DNA of 57,401 bases from Deltaproteobacteria bacterium (GTDB lineage: Bacteria; Desulfobacterota; Desulfobacteria; Desulfobacterales; Desulfobacteraceae): contig JAQIBP010000029.1 of NCBI GenBank assembly GCA_027858995.1, forward strand, positions 1 to 57,401. The letters are read 5' to 3'. How positions within the stretch are numbered: position 1 is the first letter of the stretch; each line of letters starts with the position of its first letter. The notes under the pieces are model-generated. The model saw only the letters and a list, made by a program, of their open reading frames with translations, did not search any database and was not told the origin of the DNA. Shown piece after piece: positions 1 to 9,465 of the stretch. The translations under genes were made by a program, and so were the position numbers.

Positions 1-1005
1 GACTATATCTTCGTCAATGGCAGGAGGGTAAAGACCATTCATGGCACGAAGTTCAATGTTTTTCCCTCTCAAAATCTGTTTTATCCTTGAAAACAGAGAC
101 AAAAACCACTCTTTGTTGAAACATAGATTCTCATCTTCAAAATCAATAAATCCAATGTTCTGTTTTTTTATTTGATCTTTAATCTCTTCTATTACATTTT
201 CACAGGAGCGCTGCCTGAAAGGCCCATAGGATGATAGGGAAGATACTGAACAATAGGAGCACTGCATAGGGCAGCCCCTGCTTGAAACAACCATTGTGGA
301 AGTTTTGTTTTTTCTCTGATAAAAATTATTATTGATCAGATTAAAGTTCGGCAGTGGAATTGTATTCAAATCATTTAACCATGAAGGTTTTGAAATAAAA
401 ATAGAATTCTTTTTTTTAAAGGCAATCCCTGGAATATGTTCAAAATCAATGTTTTGCTCAAGATCTGAACTGTTTTTCAATGCCTTGCACAGCAGATTCA
501 TATTGGTTTCACCTTCACCTCGCAGAACAAAATCAACAGCGCCGCATTCCAATACTTTTTCAGGAAATTGTGTGGGGTGATGGCCACCTATTACTATTTT
601 ACATTCAGGATAAAATTGTTTGATTATTTGAGCTGTTTTTACAGCTTCGTTACAATATGCTGTGAACAAAGAGGAGATACCTACTAAAAAAGGCTCTCTA
701 TCTCTTACTTGGGTGGCTATATATTCATAAGAGTATCCAAAATGTTTAAAATCATGGAAAAGAGAGAATTTAAGTTTATCTTTTTGGCCATAAAATTTTT
801 TAAGATAGGAAAACTCTTCAGGATAGGCAATTGTCTTTGATTTGTTTGTGGCAAGGGCATCAAGGATTTCAACACTGAATCCTTGTTCCTGGATAGATGC
901 AGCAATAGATGCTAGCCCATAGGGGATTGTCCTTTTTTTAGTTAAATAAAAATCTTCAATGGGTGGTTGAACCAGAATAACTTTGAAGGGATTAAAAGGT
1001 TCCAT
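1..1005 (-). CDS. B12-binding-domain radical SAM protein (partial, C-terminus outside window)
   Basis: Reading the minus strand from an ATG at 1005 gives 335 residues open to the window edge. The N-terminal 170 residues look like a cobalamin-binding Rossmann domain, with an early VILVQPP strand and an IGGHHPT segment near residue 140. Next comes a radical SAM core with the cluster motif GCPMQCSYC (C245, C249, C252), which binds the 4Fe-4S cluster used for SAM cleavage. Such proteins carry out methylations or rearrangements; the substrate cannot be told. Only one base separates its start from the stop of the upstream MFS gene, so the two are probably cotranscribed. The family is clear, the function is not. 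Confidence 0.85.
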   Translation of the reverse strand, partial: MEPFNPFKVILVQPPIEDFYLTKKRTIPYGLASIAASIQEQGFSVEILDALATNKSKTIAYPEEFSYLKKFYGQKDKLKFSLFHDFKHFGYSYEYIATQVRDREPFLVGISSLFTAYCNEAVKTAQIIKQFYPECKIVIGGHHPTQFPEKVLECGAVDFVLRGEGETNMNLLCKALKNSSDLEQNIDFEHIPGIAFKKKNSIFISKPSWLNDLNTIPLPNFNLINNNFYQRKNKTSTMVVSSRGCPMQCSYCSVSSLSSYGPFRQRSCENVIEEIKDQIKKQNIGFIDFEDENLCFNKEWFLSLFSRIKQILRGKNIELRAMNGLYPPAIDEDIV

Positions 1006-1006
1006 G

Positions 1007-2176
1007 TTATTCAACTTTTGGAAATTTTGCTATCAATACAAGAGTTGTAAGGGGCAAAAAAGCTGAATAAAAAAGAGTGTTTTCAAGGCCGTAAATATCG
1101 GCAAGTTTTCCAATAAAAGGAGAAATTGCTCCTCCAAGACCATAGGCAAATCCCATCATAAGACTGGAAACCATTGATCTTGATTTTGGAGCTAATCGTT
1201 GTGCCATTACAACACCAAGGGGAAGAGAAGCTAATACTGCAAAACCGGCAAAAAAAGATCCAAGATAGACAAAATTTCCAGGAAGATAAAGATATAACAG
1301 CAGGGCAGGGGTCATGAGAGCGTGGGAGATAAAAAAGATTTTTTTAAAGTCTGTTCTGTCAGCAAGATATCCTGCGAGAAGACCACTGAAAGTACCAGCC
1401 AGAATAAAAAAGGAAACAATAAAACCGACAGATATAAGGGGGTGTCCCTGATCAGTCAGATAAATTGGCATAAAGGTCATAAAGGTTTGCCCTGTAACTG
1501 CCCGTAAAACCATTGTAAGCCAGATTAAAAAAATAGGTTTATATACTTTACCAAGTGTCTCTTTTATGGAACCTATAAATCCGGAAGTGGCCAGTTTCTC
1601 ACTGACAGGAACCGGTAGATATTTTATGCAGAAAATAAAGGCAATAGCACCAATTATCATTGTATAAGGCATTTTTCCAAGACCGAATTCTGACACATAC
1701 CATGTAATGAACACAGGTCCGATAGCAAAGGCAAGGGTGCCCCCTGTATTAAAAATAGAGAGGCACAGTCCTGTTCGATTGCCGGCATATAGAGATACCA
1801 TTCCAGTGGTTGAAGGGTGAAACATGGAAGATCCAAAGGAGCCGACAGATAAAATAATTATCAAAATCCAGAAATTTGGTGCAATTCCTGAAAAAGGAAC
1901 GCAGAAAAAGAGAAGAAACACTCCAAGAAGAATAAAACTTCTTGTCTCATGCCGATCAGCAAAATAGCCTGTAACAGGCTGAACAATAAAAGAGATAAAT
2001 CTAACCAGGCCGGTTATTAATCCCACCTGGGCAAGAGTTAAATCCAGTTTGTCAACAAAAGCCGGCAACAGTGGTGTAAAAAACGAGGAGTAAAAATCTC
2101 CTGTAAAATGAACCAGGGTTAATACAAAAATTATATTGTAGTTTACTCGGGTTGTATCAGATTTGACCTGGGCCAT
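1007..2176 (-). CDS. MFS transporter, fosmidomycin-resistance (Fsr)-like
   Basis: The 389-residue protein is hydrophobic throughout, consistent with 12 membrane segments. It carries a major facilitator loop between TM2 and TM3 (GYFADRHETRS, residues about 69-79) and the GSFGSSMFHPSTTGMV stretch near residue 112 that resembles Fsr-type exporters. It presumably exports a small molecule with proton antiport; the substrate is unknown. It lies 9 bases after rpe on the same strand and directly before the radical SAM gene, so it may belong to the tail of the housekeeping operon. Assignment to MFS is firm; the Fsr subfamily is from memory of sequence flavour. Confidence 0.85.
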   Translation of the reverse strand: MAQVKSDTTRVNYNIIFVLTLVHFTGDFYSSFFTPLLPAFVDKLDLTLAQVGLITGLVRFISFIVQPVTGYFADRHETRSFILLGVFLLFFCVPFSGIAPNFWILIIILSVGSFGSSMFHPSTTGMVSLYAGNRTGLCLSIFNTGGTLAFAIGPVFITWYVSEFGLGKMPYTMIIGAIAFIFCIKYLPVPVSEKLATSGFIGSIKETLGKVYKPIFLIWLTMVLRAVTGQTFMTFMPIYLTDQGHPLISVGFIVSFFILAGTFSGLLAGYLADRTDFKKIFFISHALMTPALLLYLYLPGNFVYLGSFFAGFAVLASLPLGVVMAQRLAPKSRSMVSSLMMGFAYGLGGAISPFIGKLADIYGLENTLFYSAFLPLTTLVLIAKFPKVE

Positions 2177-2185
2177 ATTCTCTCA

Positions 2186-2836
2186 TTACATGTTCTGGCG
2201 CAAATTTTTAATCGTTTCTTTATAATTATCAGTGTTGAAAATTGCAGAGCCTGCAACAAATGATGTAGCACCTGCATCTGATACCGATTTTATGGTTTCT
2301 GGATTTATACCGCCATCCACCTGGATAATGGCATTGGAGTTCTTTTCCTTTAACAGCCTGGAAAGCTCTATGATTTTATCAATACTTGATTTAATAAATT
2401 TTTGTCCACCAAACCCGGGATTGACACTCATGATTAAGATAAAATCAAGCTCATCAATAACCCATTCAATGGATGAAACTGGTGTTGCAGGGTTCAATGC
2501 AACTCCTGCTTTAATATTAAAACTTCTAATAAACTGAAGGCTCCTGTGAAGGTGGGTACAGGCTTCTTGATGAACTGAGATGTAGTTTGCCCCTGCCTTT
2601 ACAAATTCAGGGATGATGGGATCAGGTGTTTCTATCATCAGATGAACATCAAGGATAAGGTTTGATGCCTTGGAGCAGGCGTCAACTATAATGGGTCCAT
2701 AGGTTATGTTTGGAACAAATTGTCCATCCATGACATCAATGTGTACCCAGTCTGCTCCAGCTTTTTCAATATCAATCAGTTCCTGGCCAAGTTTTGTAAA
2801 ATCAGCTGATAAAATTGAAGGGGCTATTATTCCCAT
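2186..2836 (-). CDS. rpe: Ribulose-phosphate 3-epimerase
   Basis: This cytoplasmic TIM-barrel enzyme interconverts ribulose 5-phosphate and xylulose 5-phosphate in the pentose phosphate pathway. At 216 residues it has the family's usual length. Visible motifs are APSILSADF (S8), VHIDVMDG with metal and catalytic residues H32 and D34, DVHLMI (H65), the phosphate-loop-like VNPGFGGQKF, and QVDGGI with the second catalytic Asp. It follows rsmB by 16 bases on the same strand, an arrangement common in housekeeping clusters. The ATG at 2836 is preceded by an AGGAG ribosome site. Confidence 0.95.
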   Translation of the reverse strand: MGIIAPSILSADFTKLGQELIDIEKAGADWVHIDVMDGQFVPNITYGPIIVDACSKASNLILDVHLMIETPDPIIPEFVKAGANYISVHQEACTHLHRSLQFIRSFNIKAGVALNPATPVSSIEWVIDELDFILIMSVNPGFGGQKFIKSSIDKIIELSRLLKEKNSNAIIQVDGGINPETIKSVSDAGATSFVAGSAIFNTDNYKETIKNLRQNM

Positions 2837-2852
2837 TGTAAATCTCCTGTAA

Positions 2853-4205
2853 TTATTTTTTCCTCATTAATCTTGCCGCAAAAAAACCATCCATACTGTT
2901 TATATGGGGGTATGTTCTTAAAAATCCCTCTTGAGTAATAAATTGTTCATATCTATCAGATTTAAAATTTTTATCAATTGAAAAATCTGCTCTTTTTTTT
3001 AAAAATGTATCAATAACATTTTCATTCTCCTCTTTTTCACAGGAACATACTGCATAGACAAGGATTCCTCCTGGTTTTACAAGATTTGCTGCAGCATTAA
3101 GCATCTTTTTTTGTTTTGCTCCCAGCCTTATAATATCATTTTTTGATCGTTTCCATTTTGTATCAGGGTTACGGCGTAATACTCCAAACCCTGTGCATGG
3201 TGCATCAATAAGCACACGATCAAAGTAGAAATCAAAATCCTTTATAGTGGTTTTTAAGATATTTATGGTTTTGGTTATTACAATATCAATACCAAGTTTT
3301 TGCATATCTCTCTTAAGGGATTCAAGTTTTTTTTCTTCAGTATCAACCGCAACAATCACTCCTTTGTTTTTCATGACCTGGGCAATATGACCGGTTTTCC
3401 CTCCAAAGCCTGCACAGGCATCAAGAATTTTTTCCCCTGGCCTGGGCCCAAAAAAATGTGTGATAATCTGGGCTGCCTCATCCTGGACTTGAAACAGGCC
3501 TTGTTTAAACTCCTCAAGTTCATGGATAGGTACATCCGGACTGCTGAAACTTAACCCTTCTTGAGTATAATCGGTTTTTTGAATACGCTTTGCTTTTAAA
3601 GAGAGTTTTTGGAGTAGATTCTGCCTCTTAGTTTTTAACGTATTGGTTCTAATCGTTATATAAGGGATTGTATTAATCTGGTTTCCAAGCTTTTGTGTGC
3701 TTTCAAATCCAAAGACCTCAATCCATTTTTTGGACAGCCACAGGGGCAGAGAGTATTTTATTGATATAAATTGGGATGGGTTCTTATTTGAATCTGGCAG
3801 AGAAATCTTTGTATAGTTTGTGGAAGCTTTTCTCAATACAGCATTAATAAATCCAGCTTTTCTCCTGCCTTCCAGCTTTTTTGCAATATCAACCGATGTA
3901 TTAATAGCTGCAAAAACAGGGATTCTGTCCATGTATACAATTTGGAAAAGAGCAATTCTCAGTATATATAAAAGATTTATACTGATTTTTTTTAGATCAA
4001 TATTGGAAAACTCATCAATAATCCAGTCAATTGCTTCTCTTTTGCGGAGAACACCAAACACTAATGCATTACAAAGTTTTTTATCTTTTGGATCAAGCTG
4101 AGATATCTCTTTAGAATAAGTTTCCAAAGCAGTGTCAAGGGTGTTGGAGGCTTTGTGCCAGAAAAGCAGAACATTTAATGCTATATGTCTGGGATCTTGA
4201 ATCAT
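2853..4205 (-). CDS. rsmB: 16S rRNA m5C967 methyltransferase RsmB
   Basis: This protein methylates cytosine 967 of 16S rRNA using SAM. The N-terminal 140 residues form a NusB-like RNA-binding domain, followed by a Rossmann methyltransferase domain with the SAM loop LDACAGFGGKT. Motif IV is IDAPCTGFGVLRR, with its conserved Cys, and motif VI is YAVCSCEKEE, whose Cys near residue 387 is the expected nucleophile; the usual Thr before it is Val here. The length of 450 is normal. The gene starts exactly one base before the fmt stop codon, so the two are tightly coupled. Confidence 0.93.
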   Translation of the reverse strand: MIQDPRHIALNVLLFWHKASNTLDTALETYSKEISQLDPKDKKLCNALVFGVLRKREAIDWIIDEFSNIDLKKISINLLYILRIALFQIVYMDRIPVFAAINTSVDIAKKLEGRRKAGFINAVLRKASTNYTKISLPDSNKNPSQFISIKYSLPLWLSKKWIEVFGFESTQKLGNQINTIPYITIRTNTLKTKRQNLLQKLSLKAKRIQKTDYTQEGLSFSSPDVPIHELEEFKQGLFQVQDEAAQIITHFFGPRPGEKILDACAGFGGKTGHIAQVMKNKGVIVAVDTEEKKLESLKRDMQKLGIDIVITKTINILKTTIKDFDFYFDRVLIDAPCTGFGVLRRNPDTKWKRSKNDIIRLGAKQKKMLNAAANLVKPGGILVYAVCSCEKEENENVIDTFLKKRADFSIDKNFKSDRYEQFITQEGFLRTYPHINSMDGFFAARLMRKK

Positions 4206-5156
4206 TCAGCAGTTAAATTTTGCAGGAGTATCAATTTTATGGCCGCATAAAAACTGAAAAGCCTTTAATCGTTTCCCGGAAGTTCCCATTAGTTCAAGAA
4301 TGCTGACACAGCCTTCACCTGCTGCCACATGGATGCCTTGTTTGTCACACTCAAAAATAACACCGGGATCATGCTCAGATACTTTGTCAAAAGGAACTGC
4401 ATTGTAAATTTTTACTCTTTTGCCGTCAAGCTTGGAAAAGGCTCCTGGCCAGGGTGTCGTGGCATTAATGTGGGCACAGATCTGTTTGCTGGAGAGGTTC
4501 CAGTCGATTTCCCCATCGCTTTTTTTAAGCATTTTGACATAGCTTGCCCTGGAGTGATCCTGGGGCATGGATTTAACCTGGTTTTTAAGAATTTGCTGTA
4601 TGGTTTTAACAATCAGTTCTGCTCCAAGAAGAGTTAAAGTATCATGTAAATCCTGGGCAGTATCATTTTGGGATATGGATGTGGTGGCTGAAAGTAAAAT
4701 ATCACCTGTATCAAGACCTTTTGCCATAACCATTGTGGTAATACCGGATTCTTTATCCATATTGTAAATTGCTGCGTGAATGGGAGAAGAGCCCCTGTAC
4801 TTTGGCAGAAGTGAAGCATGAATGTTAATGGGATATATTCTGGGGATATTTAGAATTTTCTCGGAGAGAATCTGCCCAAAAGCTGCTACTACAAAAAAAT
4901 CAGGTCGGAGAGATAAAAGTTTTTCAATTGATTCTTTACTATTAATATTTTCAGGCTGAAAAACTTCAAGTCCAATTTTCTGCGCTGCTGTTTTAACAGG
5001 TGAGGGCATAAACTTTCTTCCTCTGCCTTTTGGCCTGTCAGGCTGTGTCACAACAAGGCTTATCTGAAATTGTTTTTCTGCAGCAAGGCTTAACAATGCA
5101 CCAACACTGAAATCAGGTGTTCCCATATATATAATTTTGGTTTTCACGTGTTTCAC
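4206..5156 (-). CDS. fmt: Methionyl-tRNA formyltransferase
   Basis: This enzyme transfers a formyl group from 10-formyl-THF to initiator Met-tRNA. The 316 residues are full length. The N-terminus has the [15 protein letters not shown] strand-loop and [12 protein letters not shown]. The catalytic core contains [20 protein letters not shown] (His and Asn of the formyltransferase site; GSSPIHAAI replaces the more usual GAAPIQ type) and [11 protein letters not shown]-terminal OB-like domain follows. The start overlaps the end of def by 4 bases, the classic def-fmt pairing that links addition and removal of the formyl group. Confidence 0.95.
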   Translation of the reverse strand: MKHVKTKIIYMGTPDFSVGALLSLAAEKQFQISLVVTQPDRPKGRGRKFMPSPVKTAAQKIGLEVFQPENINSKESIEKLLSLRPDFFVVAAFGQILSEKILNIPRIYPINIHASLLPKYRGSSPIHAAIYNMDKESGITTMVMAKGLDTGDILLSATTSISQNDTAQDLHDTLTLLGAELIVKTIQQILKNQVKSMPQDHSRASYVKMLKKSDGEIDWNLSSKQICAHINATTPWPGAFSKLDGKRVKIYNAVPFDKVSEHDPGVIFECDKQGIHVAAGEGCVSILELMGTSGKRLKAFQFLCGHKIDTPAKFNC

Positions 5157-5686
5157 TGTGTTTTAAGTTTTTGGTTTACTTTTTTTTTGTACATGGCTCT
5201 TTTTAAAGTGCTGATTCTATCAATAAATAAAATACCGTCAAGATGATCAATTTCATGCTGCATTATAATGGCAGGAATACCTTCCAGGTTGAATTCAAGT
5301 TTTTCCCCTTCAATATTAACTCCCTTGATACTGATTTTTTCATATCTTTTAACATCAGCATTATAATCTGAAACACTTAAACAGCCTTCTTCTTTAGAGA
5401 CAATTGAGCCTGAAGCATCTATAATTTCTGGGTTTATCAAAGCTTTGAATTCTTTTTTCAAATCCTTGTTTTTTTCATCATTTTTATCTGCTGCATTGAC
5501 ATCATAGACAAAAATTCTTTTGTTAACGCCTACCTGTGGAGCTGCAAGACCAACACCCGGTGCCGCAAACATGGTCTCACCCATGTCTTGAATCAGTTGT
5601 TTGATCTCATCATTAATATTGTCAACCTTGACAGATGGTTGTAATAGAGATTTTTCAGGATAGGTTAGAATTTTAAGAACTGCCAT
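5153..5686 (-). CDS. def: Peptide deformylase
   Basis: This metalloenzyme removes the N-formyl group from new polypeptides. All three family motifs are intact: [10 protein letters not shown] (residues 44-53), EGCLSV with metal ligand C102, and QHEIDHLDG with H144, E145 and H148. The length of 177 is normal, with a slightly expanded charged segment around residues 66-80. The start overlaps the 3' end of ribF by 14 bases and the stop overlaps the fmt start, so translation is probably coupled along the operon. Confidence 0.96.
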   Translation of the reverse strand: MAVLKILTYPEKSLLQPSVKVDNINDEIKQLIQDMGETMFAAPGVGLAAPQVGVNKRIFVYDVNAADKNDEKNKDLKKEFKALINPEIIDASGSIVSKEEGCLSVSDYNADVKRYEKISIKGVNIEGEKLEFNLEGIPAIIMQHEIDHLDGILFIDRISTLKRAMYKKKVNQKLKTQ

Positions 5687-6617
5687 TTTCCTCTAATATC
5701 TCCTTTGCAATTTCAATGTCTTGTCTGATCTGTTCAGAGAGCTGCTCAATGGAATCAAATTTTTTTTCATCTCTTAATCTTTTAACCATATTGACACGGA
5801 TTCTGGTATTATAAATATCATGGTTGAAATTCAGGATATGCACTTCTATGGTGAACATATGGTCACCAAAAGTTGGAGAAAAACCTATATTTGCAACTCC
5901 TTTGAAATTGCCTAAGCTTGTTTCAACCAGAACAGCATAAACTCCAATTTTCGGACATAACTCATCATGAAGTTTGATATTGGCAGTTGGAAATCCAAGT
6001 TTGCTTCCACCGCGTTCACGCCCCTTGATGACTTTGCCCCTGATTTGATAGTGGCGGCCGAGATACTTCATGGCCTGGTCAACCCTGCCGTCACTGACAA
6101 TATTACGGATTCTTGTACTGCTGATTCTTCTGTTCCCGGAGTCTGTATCTGTTGTCCAGGCAGAAATAATGGTTTCAAACCCCAATATTTTTCCCTGCTC
6201 TTTTAAAAGTTCAATATTACCGGTCCGATTCTTTCCAAATGAATAATCCGCACCAATAATGATGGCTTTAATACCGATTTTTTTTACAAGTATCTCTTTA
6301 ATAAAATTAATGGCAGCGGTAGAGGCAAATACCTTGTCAAATTTAATGCATAATAGAATATCAACGCCGCATTTTTCAATGAGCTCGATTTTTTGATCTC
6401 TTTTGGTAATCGGAGCAGGGGAGGGCATACCCAAAGTTTCCAGGGGATGCGGATCAAATATCATAACAACCGAAGTACCGTTTATCTGCCTTGCCTTATC
6501 AATCACCTGTTGACAAAGACTTTGATGCCCTTTATGAACCCCGTCAAAATTGCCAGTTGTAAAAACTGCATTTTTAAAAGGTGCATCAATTTGATCTATA
6601 TTTTCAATTAATTCCAT
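5673..6617 (-). CDS. ribF: Bifunctional riboflavin kinase / FAD synthetase
   Basis: The enzyme converts riboflavin to FMN and then FAD. I chose the ATG at 6617 (314 residues) because an AAAAGG ribosome site lies 5 bases upstream; a longer frame from 6653 lacks one. The N-terminal nucleotidyltransferase has [13 protein letters not shown] and [12 protein letters not shown], and the C-terminal kinase domain has [20 protein letters not shown]. It is the first gene of the ribF-def-fmt-rsmB-rpe run. The head-to-head space to the tRNA-Leu pair holds the tRNA promoter on the other strand; no FMN riboswitch was seen. Confidence 0.93.
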   Translation of the reverse strand: MELIENIDQIDAPFKNAVFTTGNFDGVHKGHQSLCQQVIDKARQINGTSVVMIFDPHPLETLGMPSPAPITKRDQKIELIEKCGVDILLCIKFDKVFASTAAINFIKEILVKKIGIKAIIIGADYSFGKNRTGNIELLKEQGKILGFETIISAWTTDTDSGNRRISSTRIRNIVSDGRVDQAMKYLGRHYQIRGKVIKGRERGGSKLGFPTANIKLHDELCPKIGVYAVLVETSLGNFKGVANIGFSPTFGDHMFTIEVHILNFNHDIYNTRIRVNMVKRLRDEKKFDSIEQLSEQIRQDIEIAKEILEENGSS

Positions 6618-6646
6618 AGATACCTTTTTAATTTGGAACAATAATC

Positions 6647-6675
6647 TTGACAAAATATTTAACCAAATATATATA
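6647..6675 (+). promoter_or_regulatory. Sigma70-type promoter for the tRNA-Leu pair
   Basis: TTGACA at 6647-6652 and TATATA at 6670-6675 are separated by exactly 17 bases. A start near 6682 would lie about 55 bases before the first tRNA-Leu. The match to consensus is strong, and the position upstream of two stable RNA genes fits. Confidence 0.7.
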
Positions 6676-6737
6676 TCCTAATTGCTGTTTTAAAGCAATC
6701 TTTAATTGCTGATCACTGCTATAAAGATGGGCTTTGT

Positions 6738-6824
6738 GCCGAAGTGGCGGAATTGGTAGACGCGCTTGTTTCAGGGACAAGTGAGCGAACGCTTGTGGGA
6801 GTTCGAATCTCCCCTTCGGCACCA
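6738..6824 (+). tRNA. tRNA-Leu (anticodon CAG)
   Basis: A full cloverleaf with a long variable arm can be drawn. The acceptor GCCGAAG pairs with CUUCGGC, the anticodon stem is CUUGU/ACAAG around loop UUCAGGG, and the T loop is GUUCGAAUC. The 3' CCA is encoded. The long variable arm and the CAG anticodon identify leucine. It is the first of a pair of tRNA-Leu genes under one promoter. Confidence 0.95.
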
Positions 6825-6843
6825 GATATAACATAGTAAATTT

Positions 6844-6928
6844 GCCGAAGTGGTGGAATTGGTAGACACGCTAGACTTAGGATCTAGTGCCGCGAGGTGT
6901 GGAGGTTCGAGCCCTCTCTTCGGTACCA
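6844..6928 (+). tRNA. tRNA-Leu (anticodon TAG)
   Basis: It is a second class II tRNA 19 bases after the first, with acceptor GCCGAAG, anticodon stem CUAGA/UCUAG around CUUAGGA (anticodon UAG), a long variable arm, T loop GUUCGAGCC and encoded CCA. It is probably processed from the same transcript. Confidence 0.95.
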
Positions 6929-7297
6929 TGTATTTTAAAGGCTTTGCAGAGATTTTATTATTTACTTTGTAAGGTTTTTTTTCTTTGGGGTGATAATAGG
7001 GTGATAAAAGTGCGTTTGTTGCAAGGGGGTTTTGTTTTGCAATAATGAGATTATGGAACAAGTAGAGTAAGCAATAAAAAAATCTTAACAAAAGAACAAA
7101 ATCCGTATTTTCTGTAGTGTTTGTGCCCAAGTCATAAAAGCCTCCTTTTTGGCTATCATAATAACCGGACAATTTATTTGCTCCCAACAATTTTATTTTA
7201 GTAAATTGATTTGCTTTAAAATACATGATACAGTTAGTTCTCAAATTGCGTTAGAGCGAATAAAAATATCTATCAATAAGTAAAGGCGGCAATTAAA
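6929..7297 (+). other. Intergenic stretch after the tRNA-Leu pair; no gene recognised
   Basis: This 369-base AT-rich stretch holds no credible coding frame. A 157-codon frame on the minus strand runs across both tRNAs, but it is the known kind of artefact that tRNA-Leu antisense translation produces. No integrase, attachment-site duplicate or clear terminator was seen. Confidence 0.5.
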
Positions 7298-7543
7298 ATG
7301 AATGATAAAAGGACAATCGTTGAAAAACAAGTAGTAGCGAGAATTATGATTGAAGGTAATATAATTATCAATGGATCAGTAAACATTGATGGATTTGATA
7401 GATTTTCAGATTATGTTGAACATAATGAAAAAAATATTAAAATATATAACGGTACTATAGATGGTAATAAATTTGAATTTATTATAATACCTAAAAAAAA
7501 AATATGTTATTATGAGCCACTGGAAGAACCACCCCGATTTTAA
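7298..7543 (+). CDS. Small hypothetical beta-rich protein (DUF6812-like?)
   Basis: This 81-residue protein has an ATG start and a weak AAAGG upstream at 7282-7286. It alternates hydrophobic and polar residues like a small beta barrel (VVARIMIEGNIIING, then FEFIIIPKKKICYYEP). The central IDGFDRFSDYVEHNEK resembles the RlSDfLN-type segment of small cyclic-di-GMP-era hypothetical families such as DUF6812, from memory only. It has no signal peptide or Cys cluster and stands alone between the tRNAs and an isochorismatase-like gene. The coding status is likely but not certain; the function is unknown. Confidence 0.55.
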   Translation: MNDKRTIVEKQVVARIMIEGNIIINGSVNIDGFDRFSDYVEHNEKNIKIYNGTIDGNKFEFIIIPKKKICYYEPLEEPPRF

Positions 7544-7753
7544 AATAATTAACTATCGTAATAATAATTAATAACCTTTTTCAAAACTTTTATCCTGACA
7601 TATCAATAAGTGACCCAATGGTTTAATCATAGTTCTTAATGACTTTGGCATTTGCCTTAAACCCTTGTTCAATTGCGATCTGGTTGATAATAATAGAATA
7701 CCAGTTAATACCCAGCAATATAAATAGTTTCATATGCAAATAAGGAGGAATTT

Positions 7754-8296
7754 ATGTTTGAAATTGATAAGAGTGTTATGCTTTTGATTGATGTCCAGGG
7801 CCAGCTTGCTCAGTTAATGTATGAAAAAAATAAACTGTTCAATTCACTTGGTATAATGATCCAGGGGATGAAAACTCTTGGTGTTCCCATTATCTGGATG
7901 GAGCAGATACCAAAAAATTTAGGTCCCACCACTGAAGTGGTTTCAAAATATATGACCAGTGAAGAACCCATTGAGAAATTTTCTTTCTCCTGCTGCAATG
8001 AACCTGAATTTATGGATCAATTCAAAAAAACAGGAAGAACCCAGGTGCTTTTAACCGGAATTGAAACCCATATCTGTGTTTTTCAAACCGGATATGACTT
8101 GATCAAAAAACAGGGATGTGATGTGCAGGTTGTTTGTGATTGTGTCTCTTCAAGAACCAAAGAGAATAAAGATATCGGTATCCAGCGAATTGTTCAATCC
8201 GGTGGTCAGGTCAGCTGTGTTGAAATGATCTTTTTTGAATTATTGAAAGCTGCCAAAGGTGATGAGTTCAAGCAGATTATTAAATTAATAAAGTAG
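7754..8296 (+). CDS. Isochorismatase-family cysteine hydrolase
   Basis: The 180-residue protein has the family's catalytic triad: D13 in LLIDVQGQL, K75 in EEPIEKFSF and C108 in TGIETHICVFQTGYDL. The cis-peptide neighbourhood before the Cys (GIETHIC) is also typical. Members hydrolyse amides or enol ethers such as nicotinamide or isochorismate; the substrate is not determined here. The ATG at 7754 follows an AAGGAGG ribosome site at 7742. The radical SAM gene starts 14 bases downstream, so they may be cotranscribed. Confidence 0.9.
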   Translation: MFEIDKSVMLLIDVQGQLAQLMYEKNKLFNSLGIMIQGMKTLGVPIIWMEQIPKNLGPTTEVVSKYMTSEEPIEKFSFSCCNEPEFMDQFKKTGRTQVLLTGIETHICVFQTGYDLIKKQGCDVQVVCDCVSSRTKENKDIGIQRIVQSGGQVSCVEMIFFELLKAAKGDEFKQIIKLIK

Positions 8297-8310
8297 GTTA
8301 GTTATATAAT

Positions 8311-9465
8311 ATGAAAAAGCAGGATAAATACCAGGGGTTTGAGCAGGGACCCATACGACCTCCCAGTGAGGCAAGCAGTCTTTTAATTCGATTGACACGA
8401 AATTGTCCATGGAATAGATGTACATTCTGCAGAGTGTATAAAAAAAGTCAGTTTTCCTTAAGATCAATGGAAAATATTATTAAAGATATTGATTTTTTGT
8501 ATAATTATATTGAATTAATCAAACAGAAGGTTAAATTAGACGGATATATTAATAACACTGTTATGAATAATCTTTTCAATGGATTAAAAGATAAAGATAG
8601 AATTGCCTTTAATGCTGCTGTAAACTGGTATGCATCTGGTATGAGATCCATTTTTTTACAGGATGCCAACTCACTGATCATGAAACCTGATGATCTTGTC
8701 TTTATTCTTGAGTATTTAAAAAAATGCTTTCCATATATTGATAGAGTTACAACTTATGCCAGAAGCCATACAATTGTGCGAATCAAGCAGAATGATCTCC
8801 AGCGCATGGCAGATGCAGGGTTGAACCGTGTTCATGTTGGTATGGAGTCAGGATCTGATATTGTATTAAAAAAAACCAATAAGGGAGCGACAAAGGCAAG
8901 TCATATCAAGGCAGGTTTAAAGATAAAAAAAGCAGGCATGCAATTATCAGAATATGTTATGCCAGGCCTTGGAGGTATTGAATATTCAATAGAGCATGCC
9001 ATGGAGACAGCTTCTGCCCTTAACAGTATTAATCCTGATTTCATTAGAATCAGGACACTTGCTGTAACCAGGGGAACTATACTTGCCGAAGAAGCCGAAA
9101 CAGGAAATTTTCAAAAATCCACTGATACCATGATGGCAAAAGAGTTAAGGCTGTTTCTTGAAACCCTTGATGGAATTGATTCTTATATCAAAAGTGATCA
9201 CATGCTGAATCTGTTTGAGACCATTGATGGAAAAATGCCTGAAGATAAGGAGAAAATGATAAATATCATTGACAGTTTTTTTGAGCTTGATCCTTATAAA
9301 AGAGTTTTATATCAGGTCGGGAGGAGAATGGGATTTTTCCGCGGGCCAGATGATATGGAAAACAGCCCCCATCTTGAAAGAGTAAAGCAGGCATGTGACC
9401 ATTACGGGATCACCAATGAAAATGTTGATTCTGTAATTGATGATTTAATGAAGCGTTTTGTCTGA
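8311..9465 (+). CDS. Radical SAM protein of unknown substrate
   Basis: This is a 384-residue protein with a radical SAM core. The cluster motif NCPWNRCTFC places C32, C37 and C40 in a CX4CX2C spacing, one residue longer than the canonical CX3CX2C. Other supporting motifs are the HVGMESGSD strand and a GLGG turn. The C-terminal 100 residues are helical and unrecognised. It overlaps the start of hemW by 8 bases, so coupled translation is expected. The family is a conserved COG1032-like group in anaerobes with no known reaction, as far as I recall. Confidence 0.85.
   Translation: MKKQDKYQGFEQGPIRPPSEASSLLIRLTRNCPWNRCTFCRVYKKSQFSLRSMENIIKDIDFLYNYIELIKQKVKLDGYINNTVMNNLFNGLKDKDRIAFNAAVNWYASGMRSIFLQDANSLIMKPDDLVFILEYLKKCFPYIDRVTTYARSHTIVRIKQNDLQRMADAGLNRVHVGMESGSDIVLKKTNKGATKASHIKAGLKIKKAGMQLSEYVMPGLGGIEYSIEHAMETASALNSINPDFIRIRTLAVTRGTILAEEAETGNFQKSTDTMMAKELRLFLETLDGIDSYIKSDHMLNLFETIDGKMPEDKEKMINIIDSFFELDPYKRVLYQVGRRMGFFRGPDDMENSPHLERVKQACDHYGITNENVDSVIDDLMKRFV

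Noticed and set aside
6628-7244. Minus-strand frames of 68 and 157 codons across the tRNA-Leu pair
   Set aside because: They are antisense to two tRNAs and contain the GRFELP / RGLEPPH / RGDSNSH peptides that are known artefacts of translating tRNA-Leu regions.
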